DNA from: Actinorhabdospora filicis | GTDB lineage: Bacteria > Actinomycetota > Actinomycetes > Mycobacteriales > Micromonosporaceae | NCBI RefSeq assembly: GCF_030269765.1 | Contig: NZ_BSTX01000004.1 | Location: 566,990 to 630,989 of the forward strand | Length of the DNA: 64,000 nucleotides | Direction: 5' to 3' | Part shown: in pieces, positions 31,340 to 40,800 of the stretch | How positions within the stretch are numbered: position 1 is the stretch's first letter | Layout of the letters: each line of letters starts with the position of its first letter | Notes under the pieces: model-generated | The model's input: the letters and a program-made list of their open reading frames with translations, nothing else | Told to the model about the DNA's origin: nothing | Database searches by the model: none | Made by a program: the position numbers and the translations under genes

Positions 31340-31789
31340 ATGCGCATTCGCCGTCTCACCGTGCTCGCCGTGTCCGCCCTGCTGGTCCTGACCGCCTGCG
31401 AGGCCACGTTCCAGGACCCGGTCCTGGGCAGTCCCGCCCACGCCATCAAGGAGGCCGTCAAGGCCCTCGCCAAGGGCTTCGAGTTCGGCGGCTCGATCGA
31501 GACCAAGTAGGGGACGAACTCCATCCACGGCGCCGACGATCCCGCCGCGAACGCCTTCGTCTGCAACACCGGCGACGGTCTGGAGGACGCCGAGGAGACC
31601 GAGTTCACCGTCCACCTGTACCAGGACGGCACCCTCGCGGGCCTCACCTGCGTCCTCGACTCGATCGACGTCACCGTGACCTACACCTTCAAGTCCCACG
31701 GCAAACCCGGCGCCATCGAGAAACCGAACGGCGAGGCCGTCGAGCTCGATGGCGCCGGGGACTTCGTGAACTGGGTGACCGGCCGCTAG
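31340..31789 (+). pseudogene. Degenerate tandem copy of the lipoprotein gene (internal TAG, deletion)
   Basis: The first 20 codons are nearly identical to the upstream gene (MRIRRLTVLAVSALLVLTAC, then EATFQDPVLG). After 56 codons an in-frame TAG occurs (31508-31510). Beyond it the same frame stays open for 92 more codons with normal codon use and aligns with the C-terminal third of the neighbour (GLEDAEETEFTVHLYQDGTL matches SSLEDADEVDFLAVLNPDGT). Around 95 residues of the middle are missing. So it is a duplicated copy with an internal deletion and a nonsense codon. A 56-residue lipopeptide could still be made. Its final TAG is shared with the convergent SWIM gene. Confidence 0.75.
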
Positions 31790-33441
31790 ACCGTCCACAG
31801 GTGACGCAGTAGCGCCCGCCTGGCGGCCGTCTCGTAGACGCCGCAGGCCACCCACGCCTCGGCGAGCGCGTCCGGCGGGGCCGGGACGCTCTCCCCGGTG
31901 GCGCGCAGGACGGTCGCCCCGGCCTCCTCGGCCAGGCGGCCGAGCATGGCCGCCGCCGCGGGCATCCGGTGGCGGCGCAGGCCCGCGCGGACGCCGTCGA
32001 GCACCGCGCCGCGCACGCCCGCGCGTCCACTGAGGACGGCGCGGCGGCGGGTGCGGGCCACCGGCTCCAGCGGGTCGGGGACGTCGGTGGCCAGGTGCCC
32101 CAGCGCGCTGCCGGTTGGCCCGGGCAGCTCGTCGAGGGTCAGGTTGGCGTGCCCGTGCCAGGCCTCGGGCAGGCCCAGTTCGGGGCAGTCGCCGACGGCC
32201 AGGGCGAAGGCGGTGCGCGGCAGGCGGGGGTGGACGCGCAGGATCATGCGCGCCGTCCGGCCACTGTGGAGGGACAGTCGCCGCAGGTTCCCGGTGACGG
32301 GCTGGGCGTCGGTGGCGGCGATGACCGAGACGGGCGTCTCCCCGATGTGGACGGTGAGCGCGCCCGGGGTGAGGCCGCCCAGTTCGGCGGCCACGAACAG
32401 CAGGTCGTCGCCGGCCCGCCGCTCGTCCTCGGGACCCGAGACCGCCGCCAGGGCGCGGTCGAGCTGCTTCTCGAAGGGCACGGCCCACAGCGCGTCCGGC
32501 CAGCCCTGGTGGCCGACGCGGGCCAGGAACGTCTTGCCGCCCTGCCCGAGACGGCCGTCGGCGCTCATGGTGAGGCCGGTGGCGAAGACCTCCAGGCGGC
32601 ACAGGTCGCGCGGCGGCGGCCCCCACTCCGAGCGCCGGTAGGCGTCGTCGACGCGGGAGGCGTCGCCGGGACGCACGTCGGCGACCGTCCAGGTCAGGCC
32701 CTCGGCGTCGGCCACGTAGGTGACCACCCCGGCGTATCCGGACGCGGTCACCACCCGCTCGGCGAACAGCCCGGACAGCCGCCCGGTGCTCGCGTCGCCG
32801 TAGTCGCGGCGGGCGATGCCCAGGTCGGCCTCGGTCGGCTCGCCGCGCAGGCGCCCGGAGATCGCCAGCAGCGACCACAGGTCCTCGGTGAACTGCGGCA
32901 GCCGGAACGACGGCTCGTCGGAGGCCAGGCCCGACAGCCCCGACAGCACGCGCGTGGCGATCGCCGACAGGGCCGGGAGCTTGGCGCGGCGGGCCGACTC
33001 GGCGGCGTGCCGCAGCGCGTCCCGGGCCGGTGTTCCCGCGCGGGAGGCGCCCTCGGCCAGCAGCGCGGCACCGGCCGACCAGGCCAGGTCGGCGGCCTCG
33101 CGCTGCTTCGCGCTGAGGGTCACCGGAGCCGGTGGCGGCTCCTCCTCGGCGGCCTCGGGGACGGCCGCCGCGCCGGTCTCGGGCAGGGCCGCGACGACGG
33201 CCAGCAGGTGCAGGCATCGCGGCGACAGCAGGCAGTCGCAGGAGACCTGCCCGTCGCCGTCGAGCGTCTCGCCGTCGAGGCGGACCTTCTGGGCGCCGGT
33301 GTCGACCGTCCACACCGGACCGTCCTGGGACCAGTGCCAGCTCTCGGCGACACCGGGGTCGGCGTCGAGCTTCTTGGTCACCCGGGCGGGGGCGGCGGCG
33401 GTCAGCGCGGCGCGCAGGTCGGGGCTGATGGCGGGTCTCAT
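31786..33441 (-). CDS. SWIM zinc-finger protein of the MoxR/vWA operon (YehQ-like)
   Basis: 551 residues. A SWIM-type zinc site, C68-x-C70-x5-C76-x-H78 (VSCDCLLSPRCLHLL), lies in the first 80 residues; the rest is a long helical and beta region without other known motifs. In E. coli the corresponding gene yehQ also encodes a SWIM protein at the end of a MoxR/vWA operon. The start ATG 33441 overlaps the stop of the upstream DUF5682-vWA gene as ATGA, so the two are translationally coupled. SWIM domains bind nucleic acid or protein in other contexts. The stop shares CTAG with the convergent lipoprotein pseudogene. Confidence 0.85.
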   Translation of the reverse strand: MRPAISPDLRAALTAAAPARVTKKLDADPGVAESWHWSQDGPVWTVDTGAQKVRLDGETLDGDGQVSCDCLLSPRCLHLLAVVAALPETGAAAVPEAAEEEPPPAPVTLSAKQREAADLAWSAGAALLAEGASRAGTPARDALRHAAESARRAKLPALSAIATRVLSGLSGLASDEPSFRLPQFTEDLWSLLAISGRLRGEPTEADLGIARRDYGDASTGRLSGLFAERVVTASGYAGVVTYVADAEGLTWTVADVRPGDASRVDDAYRRSEWGPPPRDLCRLEVFATGLTMSADGRLGQGGKTFLARVGHQGWPDALWAVPFEKQLDRALAAVSGPEDERRAGDDLLFVAAELGGLTPGALTVHIGETPVSVIAATDAQPVTGNLRRLSLHSGRTARMILRVHPRLPRTAFALAVGDCPELGLPEAWHGHANLTLDELPGPTGSALGHLATDVPDPLEPVARTRRRAVLSGRAGVRGAVLDGVRAGLRRHRMPAAAAMLGRLAEEAGATVLRATGESVPAPPDALAEAWVACGVYETAARRALLRHLWTV

Positions 33442-36400
33442 GCGCGCACCTTCGCGGCGATCCAGTCGGCGAGCTGGGACGGGGACAGCGCGGCGACCGG
33501 TACCCCGGCGTCGGCGATGCGTCCCGCGATCGCCTTGTTGTAAACGGGTTCGCCCTTGTCGTCGAGGGCGGCCAGGCCGAGCACGTGGGTGCCGCCGGTG
33601 GCCAGCTGGCGGAACTCCTCCAGCATCCGCGACACCGACGCGCCCTCCTCGAAGTCGCTGACCACGGCCAGGATCGTGCGCGAGGGCACCTTGATCCGGT
33701 CGCGGACGTAGCGCAGGCCCTTGCCGATGTCGGTGCCGCCGCCGATGGAGACCTCCATGAGCAGGCTCAAGGGATCCGAGACGTGCTCGGTGAGGTCCAC
33801 GACGTCGGTGGAGAACGTGGTCAGGTGCACCGACAGGGCGGGCACGCCGTGGAGGACGGCGGCGACGAGGGCACTGTAGACGGTCGAGCGCTCCATGGAG
33901 CCGGAGACGTCGACGAGGATGTGCACGTCCCAGTCGGCGCTGCGGGCGCCCCGGGAGCGGAAGACGAGCCGCTCGGGGACCAGCGTCGTGCCGTCCTGGA
34001 CGGTGTGCAGGTTGGCGCGGACGGTGCGGGCCAGGTCCAGGCGGCCGGTGTGCCGCCGGGTCGGGCGCGCGGTGGTGAGGCCGGTCAGCGCGGGCCGCAT
34101 CTTGGTCGCCAGGGCCTTGGTGAGCTCCTCGACGAGCCGGGCGGCCAGCCGCCGCAGCGGCGCCAGCTTCGACTCCGGCATCGCCCCGGCCAGCCCGAGG
34201 ACGCGGGTCAGCAGGTCCACCGAGGGCGTGACGTGCCCGGGATCCAGTTGCAGGATGGCGTCGAGGCGGCCGCGCCCGGCGGCGCGCGCCAGGACCTCCT
34301 CGCGGACCCGGGAGCCGAACAGCTCGGCCAGATCCTCGGCCCACTCCCGGATCGAGGGCTCGGCCGCGCCGACGCCCCCGCTGGTCCCGCCGACGGCGCC
34401 GATGCCCATGGAGCCCTCGCCGTGCCCGCTGCCGTACAGGTCGTCCAGGGCCAGCGCGCCGCGCCGGTAGGACGCCGACAGCCGGTCGCTCTCGCGGCCC
34501 AGGATCAGCCGCCAGCGGTCGACGGTCTCCGCGCCGTCCACAGGGGACTCCGGCGCGAGGTCGTCGCCGGTGTCCTCGCCACCGGCGGCGGCGATCCGGC
34601 CGGCTTCGTCGGCCGCCGCCCACGCCGCCAGGAGCTCGGGCGCGACCTCCAGCCGGCCCAGGGCGGTGTCGTCGCCGTAGCGGCCGCTCACCGTGCGGAA
34701 CAGCCGCTCGCGGGCGGCGGTGGACAGGGCGTCGAAACCCTCGCGCAGGGCGGGCAGGCGCGGCCAGAAGTCCCGCTCGGGCCACGACTCCAGCCGCCGC
34801 GCCAGGGGCTCCCACAGGTCCGGGTCGGCGTCCCACAGGTCACCGGCGACCAGCAGCGCGCCGCGCAGGGCACCGGCGGCGCGTTCGCCGTCGGCGTCCT
34901 CGGCCCAGCTCGCGGCCAGTTCGCCCAGCCACTGGTGCGGACGCCGGTCCAGCAGCGTCAGCGCCGCCGCGGCCGCGCCCCGGGTGGGCGGGGAGGCGTC
35001 CTCGGTGAGCCGCGCGAGCTGCCAGACGAGGCGTTCGGCGCCCAGGTGCTCGTGCTCGGCGCGCGAGAGGCGCACCAGCTCGGCGAGCGCCCGGATGTCG
35101 GCGGCCTCACCGCTTCCGGCGAGCCCGCCGACGGCGTTGATCGCCGCGGCGGCGACCTCGGCGCGCAGCACCGGGTCGGTGCCCGCCCGGCCCAGCAGGT
35201 GGTAGGCGGTCAGCAGCTCGGGCAGCCCGGCGGTGGCGACGACGTCCTCGCGCATCCGGGCGGTGAACTCGGCGAGCAGGCCCGGCAGGTCGGCCTCCAC
35301 GGCCGCCTCGAAGAACCCCAGCCGGTGGGCGGTGGTGGCCTCGGGGTCGATCCAGCGCTGCCGCAGCAGCCCGGTGGCGGCGTGCGCCAGGGTCGGGCCG
35401 TAGGTGGACAGCCAGTCGAGGGTCGCGGCGGTGCGCGGCTCCCACTTGACCGTCCACTCGCGGCCGAGGCTGTCCTGGTCGCCGATCCCGGCCAGTTCCC
35501 GGCGCTTGCCGAACGGGACGCCGCAAACGCGCGTGCGGGTCAGCAGCGCGTGGCGTTTGCGGTCCAGCGGCGAGCGGTGCGGGGCGAGTTTCAGCTGCTT
35601 GGCGCGGCCGTCGCGGGGGATCTTGAGCTCGTCGCAGGCCTGCTCCACATGGGACAGCAGTCCGGCGCGAGGCGCGTCGGGCGGCAGCTCGCCGCGCCGG
35701 TCGCCGACCAGGACCGCCTCGCAGGCGCGCGCGACCGCGGCCGCCCGGCCGAGCTGGTCGCCTTGCCCCAGCACCGATCCGAGGGCCTCGATGACCTCCC
35801 GGCGGCCCGGCGCGGTCAGCCCGCGCAGCGCCGACAGGCCCATCGCCAGCGAGTGCCCGGCGAGGGCGTCGGGGGTACCGGCGGCGTGCCCGGCCGCGCG
35901 CATCTTCCCGCAGACCTCGGTGATGACGCGGGTGGCGTGCCGCTCGACGGCGGTGGCCTCTCCCTTGGACTCCCAGACCGCCTGCTGCCACTCGGGATCG
36001 CGGATCCCGGCGGGGTAGCCGGACCGCGAGTCCAGCAGCGCGAAGGTGTAAGGCACGACCGCGCACGTCACCGGCGCGACCGGGCCCGACAGGTCGGGTT
36101 CGGTGTGGTCTCCGATCAGGGCGGCGGCGTGGAAGGACCCGATGACCGCGACCGGCCGGGACGCCCCCGTCGCCGCGATCTCCTTGCGCATCCACGCCTC
36201 CCGCAGCGCGTCGGCCTCGGATGGCCCGGCCTCGCCGCGCATCGCCACGCCCACCGCCAGCGCCGCCCGCCGCAGCGCCTGCGGATCGGCGCCGTAGGAG
36301 CGCGACTCCACCAGGCGGTCCCACAGCTCCTCGGTGTCGTCCACGCCGGCGGCGCGCCCGAAGGCCGCCGACAGCGGGTCGTGCTCGCGGAACTCCGAGC

Positions 36401-36758
36401 CCCTCGGGTGACCCGACGGCAGGTCGATGGCGTAGACGGGCACGTCGTTCTCACGCGCCCAGCGCAGTGCCGCCAGCTCCGGGGAGAAGTCGGCGAACGG
36501 GTAGAACCCGAGCCGCTCACCGGTGGCGTCGATGACGCTGCACGCCACCGGCGCCAGCGTGCCGGGATGGGCCAGCCAGCGCGTCCACTCGCCGAGCTCT
36601 TGAGGCAGCTCGACGCAGACGGCGTCGGGTTCGGCCGCGGCCAGCAGGTCCGGCATCGCCGCCGCCAGGGCGGGGGAGTGATGCCGGACGCCGATCAGGT
36701 GCGGCGACTTCGAGGAGTGGAGGGCGTCCACAAGGGACGCCGGATCGGTTTCCGACAC
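33438..36758 (-). CDS. DUF5682-vWA fusion protein (YehM + YehP-like)
   Basis: 1106 residues from GTG 36758. The N-terminal half is DUF5682: HLIGVRHHSPALAAAMPDLL, AVCVELPQELGEW and VYAIDLPSGHP, a TraB/ChaN-like beginning. The C-terminal about 190 residues form a von Willebrand A domain with an intact MIDAS: HILVDVSGSMERS (near residue 947), GGGTDIGKGL (near 1004) and VSDFEEG (near 1032). In E. coli these are two genes, yehM and yehP; here they are one chain. The gene sits between the MoxR ATPase and SWIM genes, five bases after the MoxR stop. vWA partners of MoxR ATPases act as metal-dependent adaptors that present substrates. Confidence 0.88.
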   Translation of the reverse strand: MSETDPASLVDALHSSKSPHLIGVRHHSPALAAAMPDLLAAAEPDAVCVELPQELGEWTRWLAHPGTLAPVACSVIDATGERLGFYPFADFSPELAALRWARENDVPVYAIDLPSGHPRGSEFREHDPLSAAFGRAAGVDDTEELWDRLVESRSYGADPQALRRAALAVGVAMRGEAGPSEADALREAWMRKEIAATGASRPVAVIGSFHAAALIGDHTEPDLSGPVAPVTCAVVPYTFALLDSRSGYPAGIRDPEWQQAVWESKGEATAVERHATRVITEVCGKMRAAGHAAGTPDALAGHSLAMGLSALRGLTAPGRREVIEALGSVLGQGDQLGRAAAVARACEAVLVGDRRGELPPDAPRAGLLSHVEQACDELKIPRDGRAKQLKLAPHRSPLDRKRHALLTRTRVCGVPFGKRRELAGIGDQDSLGREWTVKWEPRTAATLDWLSTYGPTLAHAATGLLRQRWIDPEATTAHRLGFFEAAVEADLPGLLAEFTARMREDVVATAGLPELLTAYHLLGRAGTDPVLRAEVAAAAINAVGGLAGSGEAADIRALAELVRLSRAEHEHLGAERLVWQLARLTEDASPPTRGAAAAALTLLDRRPHQWLGELAASWAEDADGERAAGALRGALLVAGDLWDADPDLWEPLARRLESWPERDFWPRLPALREGFDALSTAARERLFRTVSGRYGDDTALGRLEVAPELLAAWAAADEAGRIAAAGGEDTGDDLAPESPVDGAETVDRWRLILGRESDRLSASYRRGALALDDLYGSGHGEGSMGIGAVGGTSGGVGAAEPSIREWAEDLAELFGSRVREEVLARAAGRGRLDAILQLDPGHVTPSVDLLTRVLGLAGAMPESKLAPLRRLAARLVEELTKALATKMRPALTGLTTARPTRRHTGRLDLARTVRANLHTVQDGTTLVPERLVFRSRGARSADWDVHILVDVSGSMERSTVYSALVAAVLHGVPALSVHLTTFSTDVVDLTEHVSDPLSLLMEVSIGGGTDIGKGLRYVRDRIKVPSRTILAVVSDFEEGASVSRMLEEFRQLATGGTHVLGLAALDDKGEPVYNKAIAGRIADAGVPVAALSPSQLADWIAAKVRA

Positions 36759-36763
36759 CTGCC

Positions 36764-37885
36764 TCAGCCTTCGAGCAGGTGACGCAGCTCGTGCAGGCGC
36801 TTCCACGGCGCCGCCTCGGCCTCGGCCCGCCGCCGCACGGCGGTGTCCCAGTAGGCCAGCAGGCGGCCCCGGTCCTCCGGGTCGTCCTTGTGGACGGTGC
36901 CCAGCAGGTAGCCCGGCAGCAGCGCGGTCTCGTCGACCCCGCCCAGGTAGGTGCCCTGGAGACCCATGGACGTGGCCACGCCCACCGCCTCGGCGGTGCT
37001 CATGACCGTCGCCGGGCGCTCCACCGCCCAGCCCTCCTCGGCCTGCCCGCCGCGCAGGTCCCGGAACGCGGTGACCAGCGCGCGCAGGACGAGCTCGTCC
37101 ACCGCGAAGTCGCGGCCGTGGCGGGACAGGGCCGCGCCCGCCTGGCGGCGCACCAGGTCCACTTCGGACTCCAGGTCGCCGATGGGCGGCACGGTCTCGA
37201 AGTTGAAGCGCCGCTTGAGGGCCGCGCTCATCTCCGACACGCCCCGGTCGCGCAGGTTCGCCGTGGCGATCACGGTGAAGCCCTCCGCGCTGGAGATGTT
37301 GGACCCCAGCTCCGGCACGGCCATGCGCCGGTCGGACAGCAGCGAGACCAGCGCGTCCTGGACCTCGGGCAGGCAGCGGGTGATCTCCTCCACCCGCACC
37401 ACCGCGCCGCGCCGCATCGCCGTCAGCACCGGCGAGGGCACCAGCGCCTCCTCGGTCGGGCCCTTCGCCAGCAGCAGACCGTAGTTCCAGCCGTAGCGGA
37501 AGTGCTCCTCGGTGGTACCGGCGGTGCCCTGCACGGTCAGCGCGCTGCTGCCCGAGACCGCCGCCGACAGCAGCTCCGACAGCATCGACTTCGCGGTGCC
37601 CGGCTCGCCGACCAGCAGCAGCCCGCGGTCACCGGCGAGGGTGACCACGGCCCGCTCCACGAGGGCGCGCTCGCCGACGAACTTGCGGCTGATCTCCATC
37701 GTGGGCGGCGCCACCGGGTGCGGCTCGGGCAGCTCCAGGGTCTGGCCGCCCAGGACGAAGGTCACCACCGCGGCGGGGGTGAGCTTCCAGCCGGGCGGGC
37801 GGGGGCCGGAGTCGTAGGCGGCCAGGAATTCCAGTTCGGCCGCGTACCGCTGCTCGGCGGGCATGACCTGGGGACGTTCGGTCAT
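36764..37885 (-). CDS. MoxR-family AAA+ ATPase (YehL-like)
   Basis: 373 residues. Walker A GEPGTAKS (93-100), Walker B VVRVEE (162-167), sensor 1 in FTVIATANLRDRG and an arginine-rich LKRRFNFETV as the arginine-finger region. The sequence VQGTAGTTEEHFRYGWNYGLLLAKGP is characteristic of MoxR proteins of the YehL group, which work with vWA proteins in the same operon as chaperone-like assembly or remodelling machines. Start ATG 37885 overlaps the stop of the 1508-residue gene (ATGA). The active-site residues are complete, so the ATPase should be functional. Confidence 0.93.
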   Translation of the reverse strand: MTERPQVMPAEQRYAAELEFLAAYDSGPRPPGWKLTPAAVVTFVLGGQTLELPEPHPVAPPTMEISRKFVGERALVERAVVTLAGDRGLLLVGEPGTAKSMLSELLSAAVSGSSALTVQGTAGTTEEHFRYGWNYGLLLAKGPTEEALVPSPVLTAMRRGAVVRVEEITRCLPEVQDALVSLLSDRRMAVPELGSNISSAEGFTVIATANLRDRGVSEMSAALKRRFNFETVPPIGDLESEVDLVRRQAGAALSRHGRDFAVDELVLRALVTAFRDLRGGQAEEGWAVERPATVMSTAEAVGVATSMGLQGTYLGGVDETALLPGYLLGTVHKDDPEDRGRLLAYWDTAVRRRAEAEAAPWKRLHELRHLLEG

Positions 37886-40800
37886 CGGGGGAGGGTTCCT
37901 TCCGTGTGCAGACGCCAGGCGGCCGCGAAGATTTCGGGGAGGGGACGGTCGGGCAGGTAGCGCGGGCTGTTGTCGGTGTACAGGCCGAGTTTGTGGGTCT
38001 CCAGCGGCAGGTGCGGCGCGTTCAGGACCGTCCACGGCCCCGGCACGAACACCTTGCGCCCGGCGCGCGGGCGGGTCGCCTCGATCAGCAGACCGGCGTC
38101 CACGAGGGACGCGTGCGCCTTCTTCAGGCGCGGCGAGGCCCAGGCGTTCCACGCCTTCAGGTTGCGGTCGGTGGGCTCGGCCAGCGCCAGCAGCTGGAGG
38201 TAGGCCACCGCCGCGTCCTCGCCCAGGCCCAGGACCCCGGTGACCTCGGCGACCAGGCCCGGCGCGCACACGCGCGGGTCGGTCTCGTAGGCGCCCTCGG
38301 GCAGGCCCGCGTCGAGCCGTTCGAGGATCCCGGTGAGCCCTTGCGAGCGCGCCAGTTCCAGTGTCGGGACCGGGTTGTAGTAGCCGCGGATCAGCGACAG
38401 CGCCAGCTGCGTGGCCGTCCCGCCGTCCATCCGCGACGGCCGCAGGAACGTGCTGACCCGGGTGTCGGCGAAGACGAGGACCGCCGGGCCGGTGTCGGCC
38501 GTGCCGGGCACCGGCTTGCCGTCGGGACCGACGTACTCCGGCGCGTGCGTCGACTGGCGCAGCGAGGTCATCTCCTCCTCGCCCAGCCAGTTCCCGGAAC
38601 CGTCGAGCAGCAGGCCCGGGGCGTCCAGCCGCGCCCGCAGCAACCGCACCGACTCGGCGACCACCGCGCGCACGGGGTCACCGCCGGGCAGCAGCGCGTA
38701 GGCGGCGCGGGCGCCGTTGACGATGTTGAGGAAGGCGCTCTGCAGGCTCGCGCCGCGCCCCGACAGCTCCGGCCACCGGGTGTCGCTCATGGCGACGTGG
38801 TCCTCGGCGTCGACGGTGAGGCACTCGACGCCCGCGGGCGCGACCAGCAGCGGCAGGACCGCCCCGATCGCCCCGTTCACGTGGTGGGACAGCAGCTCGA
38901 CGGTCTCCTCGGGGACGCTCTGGCGGCGGCCGTTCGCGGCCACGTACTTCGCCGCCAGGCGCAGCGCCAGCTCGCGCGGCCCGTCCTCGGCCCACAGCGC
39001 GGCCGGGTCCTCCGGCATGAGGCCGGTGAACAGGTCCAGCAGGCCGTCCTCGCCCAGGCCCGACACGTCGGTGCGACCGGCCCGAAACGCCGCCGCCGAC
39101 AGCTTGAAGGCGGTCTTGACCGCCTTGTCGCGCTCGGGGTCGCGCGGCCAGGAGCCGTGCGGCGGCACCGTCGCCAGCAGCCACGTCGCCGCGCCCCTGG
39201 TCAGGCCGGTGGCCTCGGCCAGCGCCTCCGCGACGGCCGGGTCCCACGTGACGGGACCGCGCTCGCGCAGCAGCGCGACGAACGCGCGCAGCCGCTCGGG
39301 CGTGGACCAGCCGGCGGGAGCCAGGCGGGTCTCGTTGACCGCCTTCGGGACGCCGCCCAGGCTCAGCACGTGGTTGCGGTTGAAGCGGACGTGCACCGCC
39401 CCGCCGTCGCGGATGACCTCCCCGCCGAGGTCGCTGTCGTAGGCGTCCATGTCGACGACGCTGAGCCGGACCGTCACGTTCGGATCGGCGAAGACGGTCC
39501 CGGCGGTGAACTCCAGGAAGTCCAGGATCGCCGCGCGGTGCTTCTCGGGGGTGAACGGCTGCGCCGCCCGCCACGCCATGCACTCCAGGCGGCCCATCAG
39601 CTGCGTCCACCGCGTCGGCACCCACCACGGGTGCTCGGTGGGCGCGGGCGCGTCGTGCCCGGTCAGCAGCTCCGAGGCCCAGCGCACGTGCGGCAGGATC
39701 GGGTGTTCGGTGGAGTTCCAGCTGCTGCCCATCAGCCCTTCGAGGGCGTGGATGAAGGCCTGGCGGTCCAGATCACCGGTCTCGGCGACGGTCACCTTGG
39801 CCATGCCGTCGCGGGCGGTGGCCAGGTTGCGGGCGTGCGCGATCAGCGAGGCCAGCCCCAGCGCGAGCCGCTCGTGGCCGGGCGCGAGGACCTCGGCGAC
39901 CAGCTTCGGCAGGTCCTCGTCGGCGCCGGTGAACAGGCGCGCGACGGTGTCGTCGCCGAGGGTCCGCAGCCGCGCCGAGGTCTCCGGCGAGCGCGGGCTC
40001 AGGAAGTGCCAGAACGCCACCGGGGGCACCATCGCCTGCCCGGCCGCCTCGCGGCAGAGCCCGGCGGCCTTGCCGTCGCCCTCGCCGGCGCAGACCCGCC
40101 AGTGCGGGGTGCCCGAGCCGGGCTCGAACAGGCCCAGCTTGTCGCCGTTGACCGCGATCAGCCGCCGCTCGTCGCTCCCCGGGAGGGTGATCAGCGCGTG
40201 CGGCCACCACGTGTCGTTGCGGCGGGTGTCCATGCGGACCTCGGTGCCCTCGGCGGTGTGGAGGGTGACGGTCGCGGCGCCCTGGCCCCGGTGGGTGTAC
40301 CAGTCGCCGACCTCGGGACCGCTGACGCGGCCGCCGAGCAGGCCCTCGCCGAAGGGACCGGACACGCCCTCGGGCAGCCGGGCCAGCCACGTGTACCACT
40401 CGTTGCGGATCTCGCCGGTGGGGACCGGGCCGACGGCGATCGCGGGCGGCTCGCCGGGGGCGCGGCGGCCGTCGGCGTCGAGGACCTTGTACTCGCCGTC
40501 GGAGTGGACCCAGCGGGTCTGGCCGTCGAAGAGGACGTGGGGGGCGGCCTCGTGCAGCTCGTTCAGGTCGCGGCGGCCGGGGTGCAGCGGCCCGTGGTGG
40601 CCGACGCGGACGCCCTGCTCGTCCACCGGCGAGTAGCCCAGCGGCGAGCTGCGGTAGGCGTAGCCGTAGGGCGGCTCGAAGGTGTCGGTCGGGTGGTCCG
40701 ACCAGTAGCCCTCGCGCGGGTTCCAGCCGTGGCCGACCAGGAAGCGCCCGCCGGAGTAGATGACCAGCAGGTTGTAGTCGTCGAGGACCTCGCGGAACTG

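Noticed and set aside
33585..36782. 1000-codon antisense frame opposite the DUF5682-vWA gene
   Set aside because: Same composition artefact; the MIDAS and DUF5682 motifs fix the minus strand as coding.
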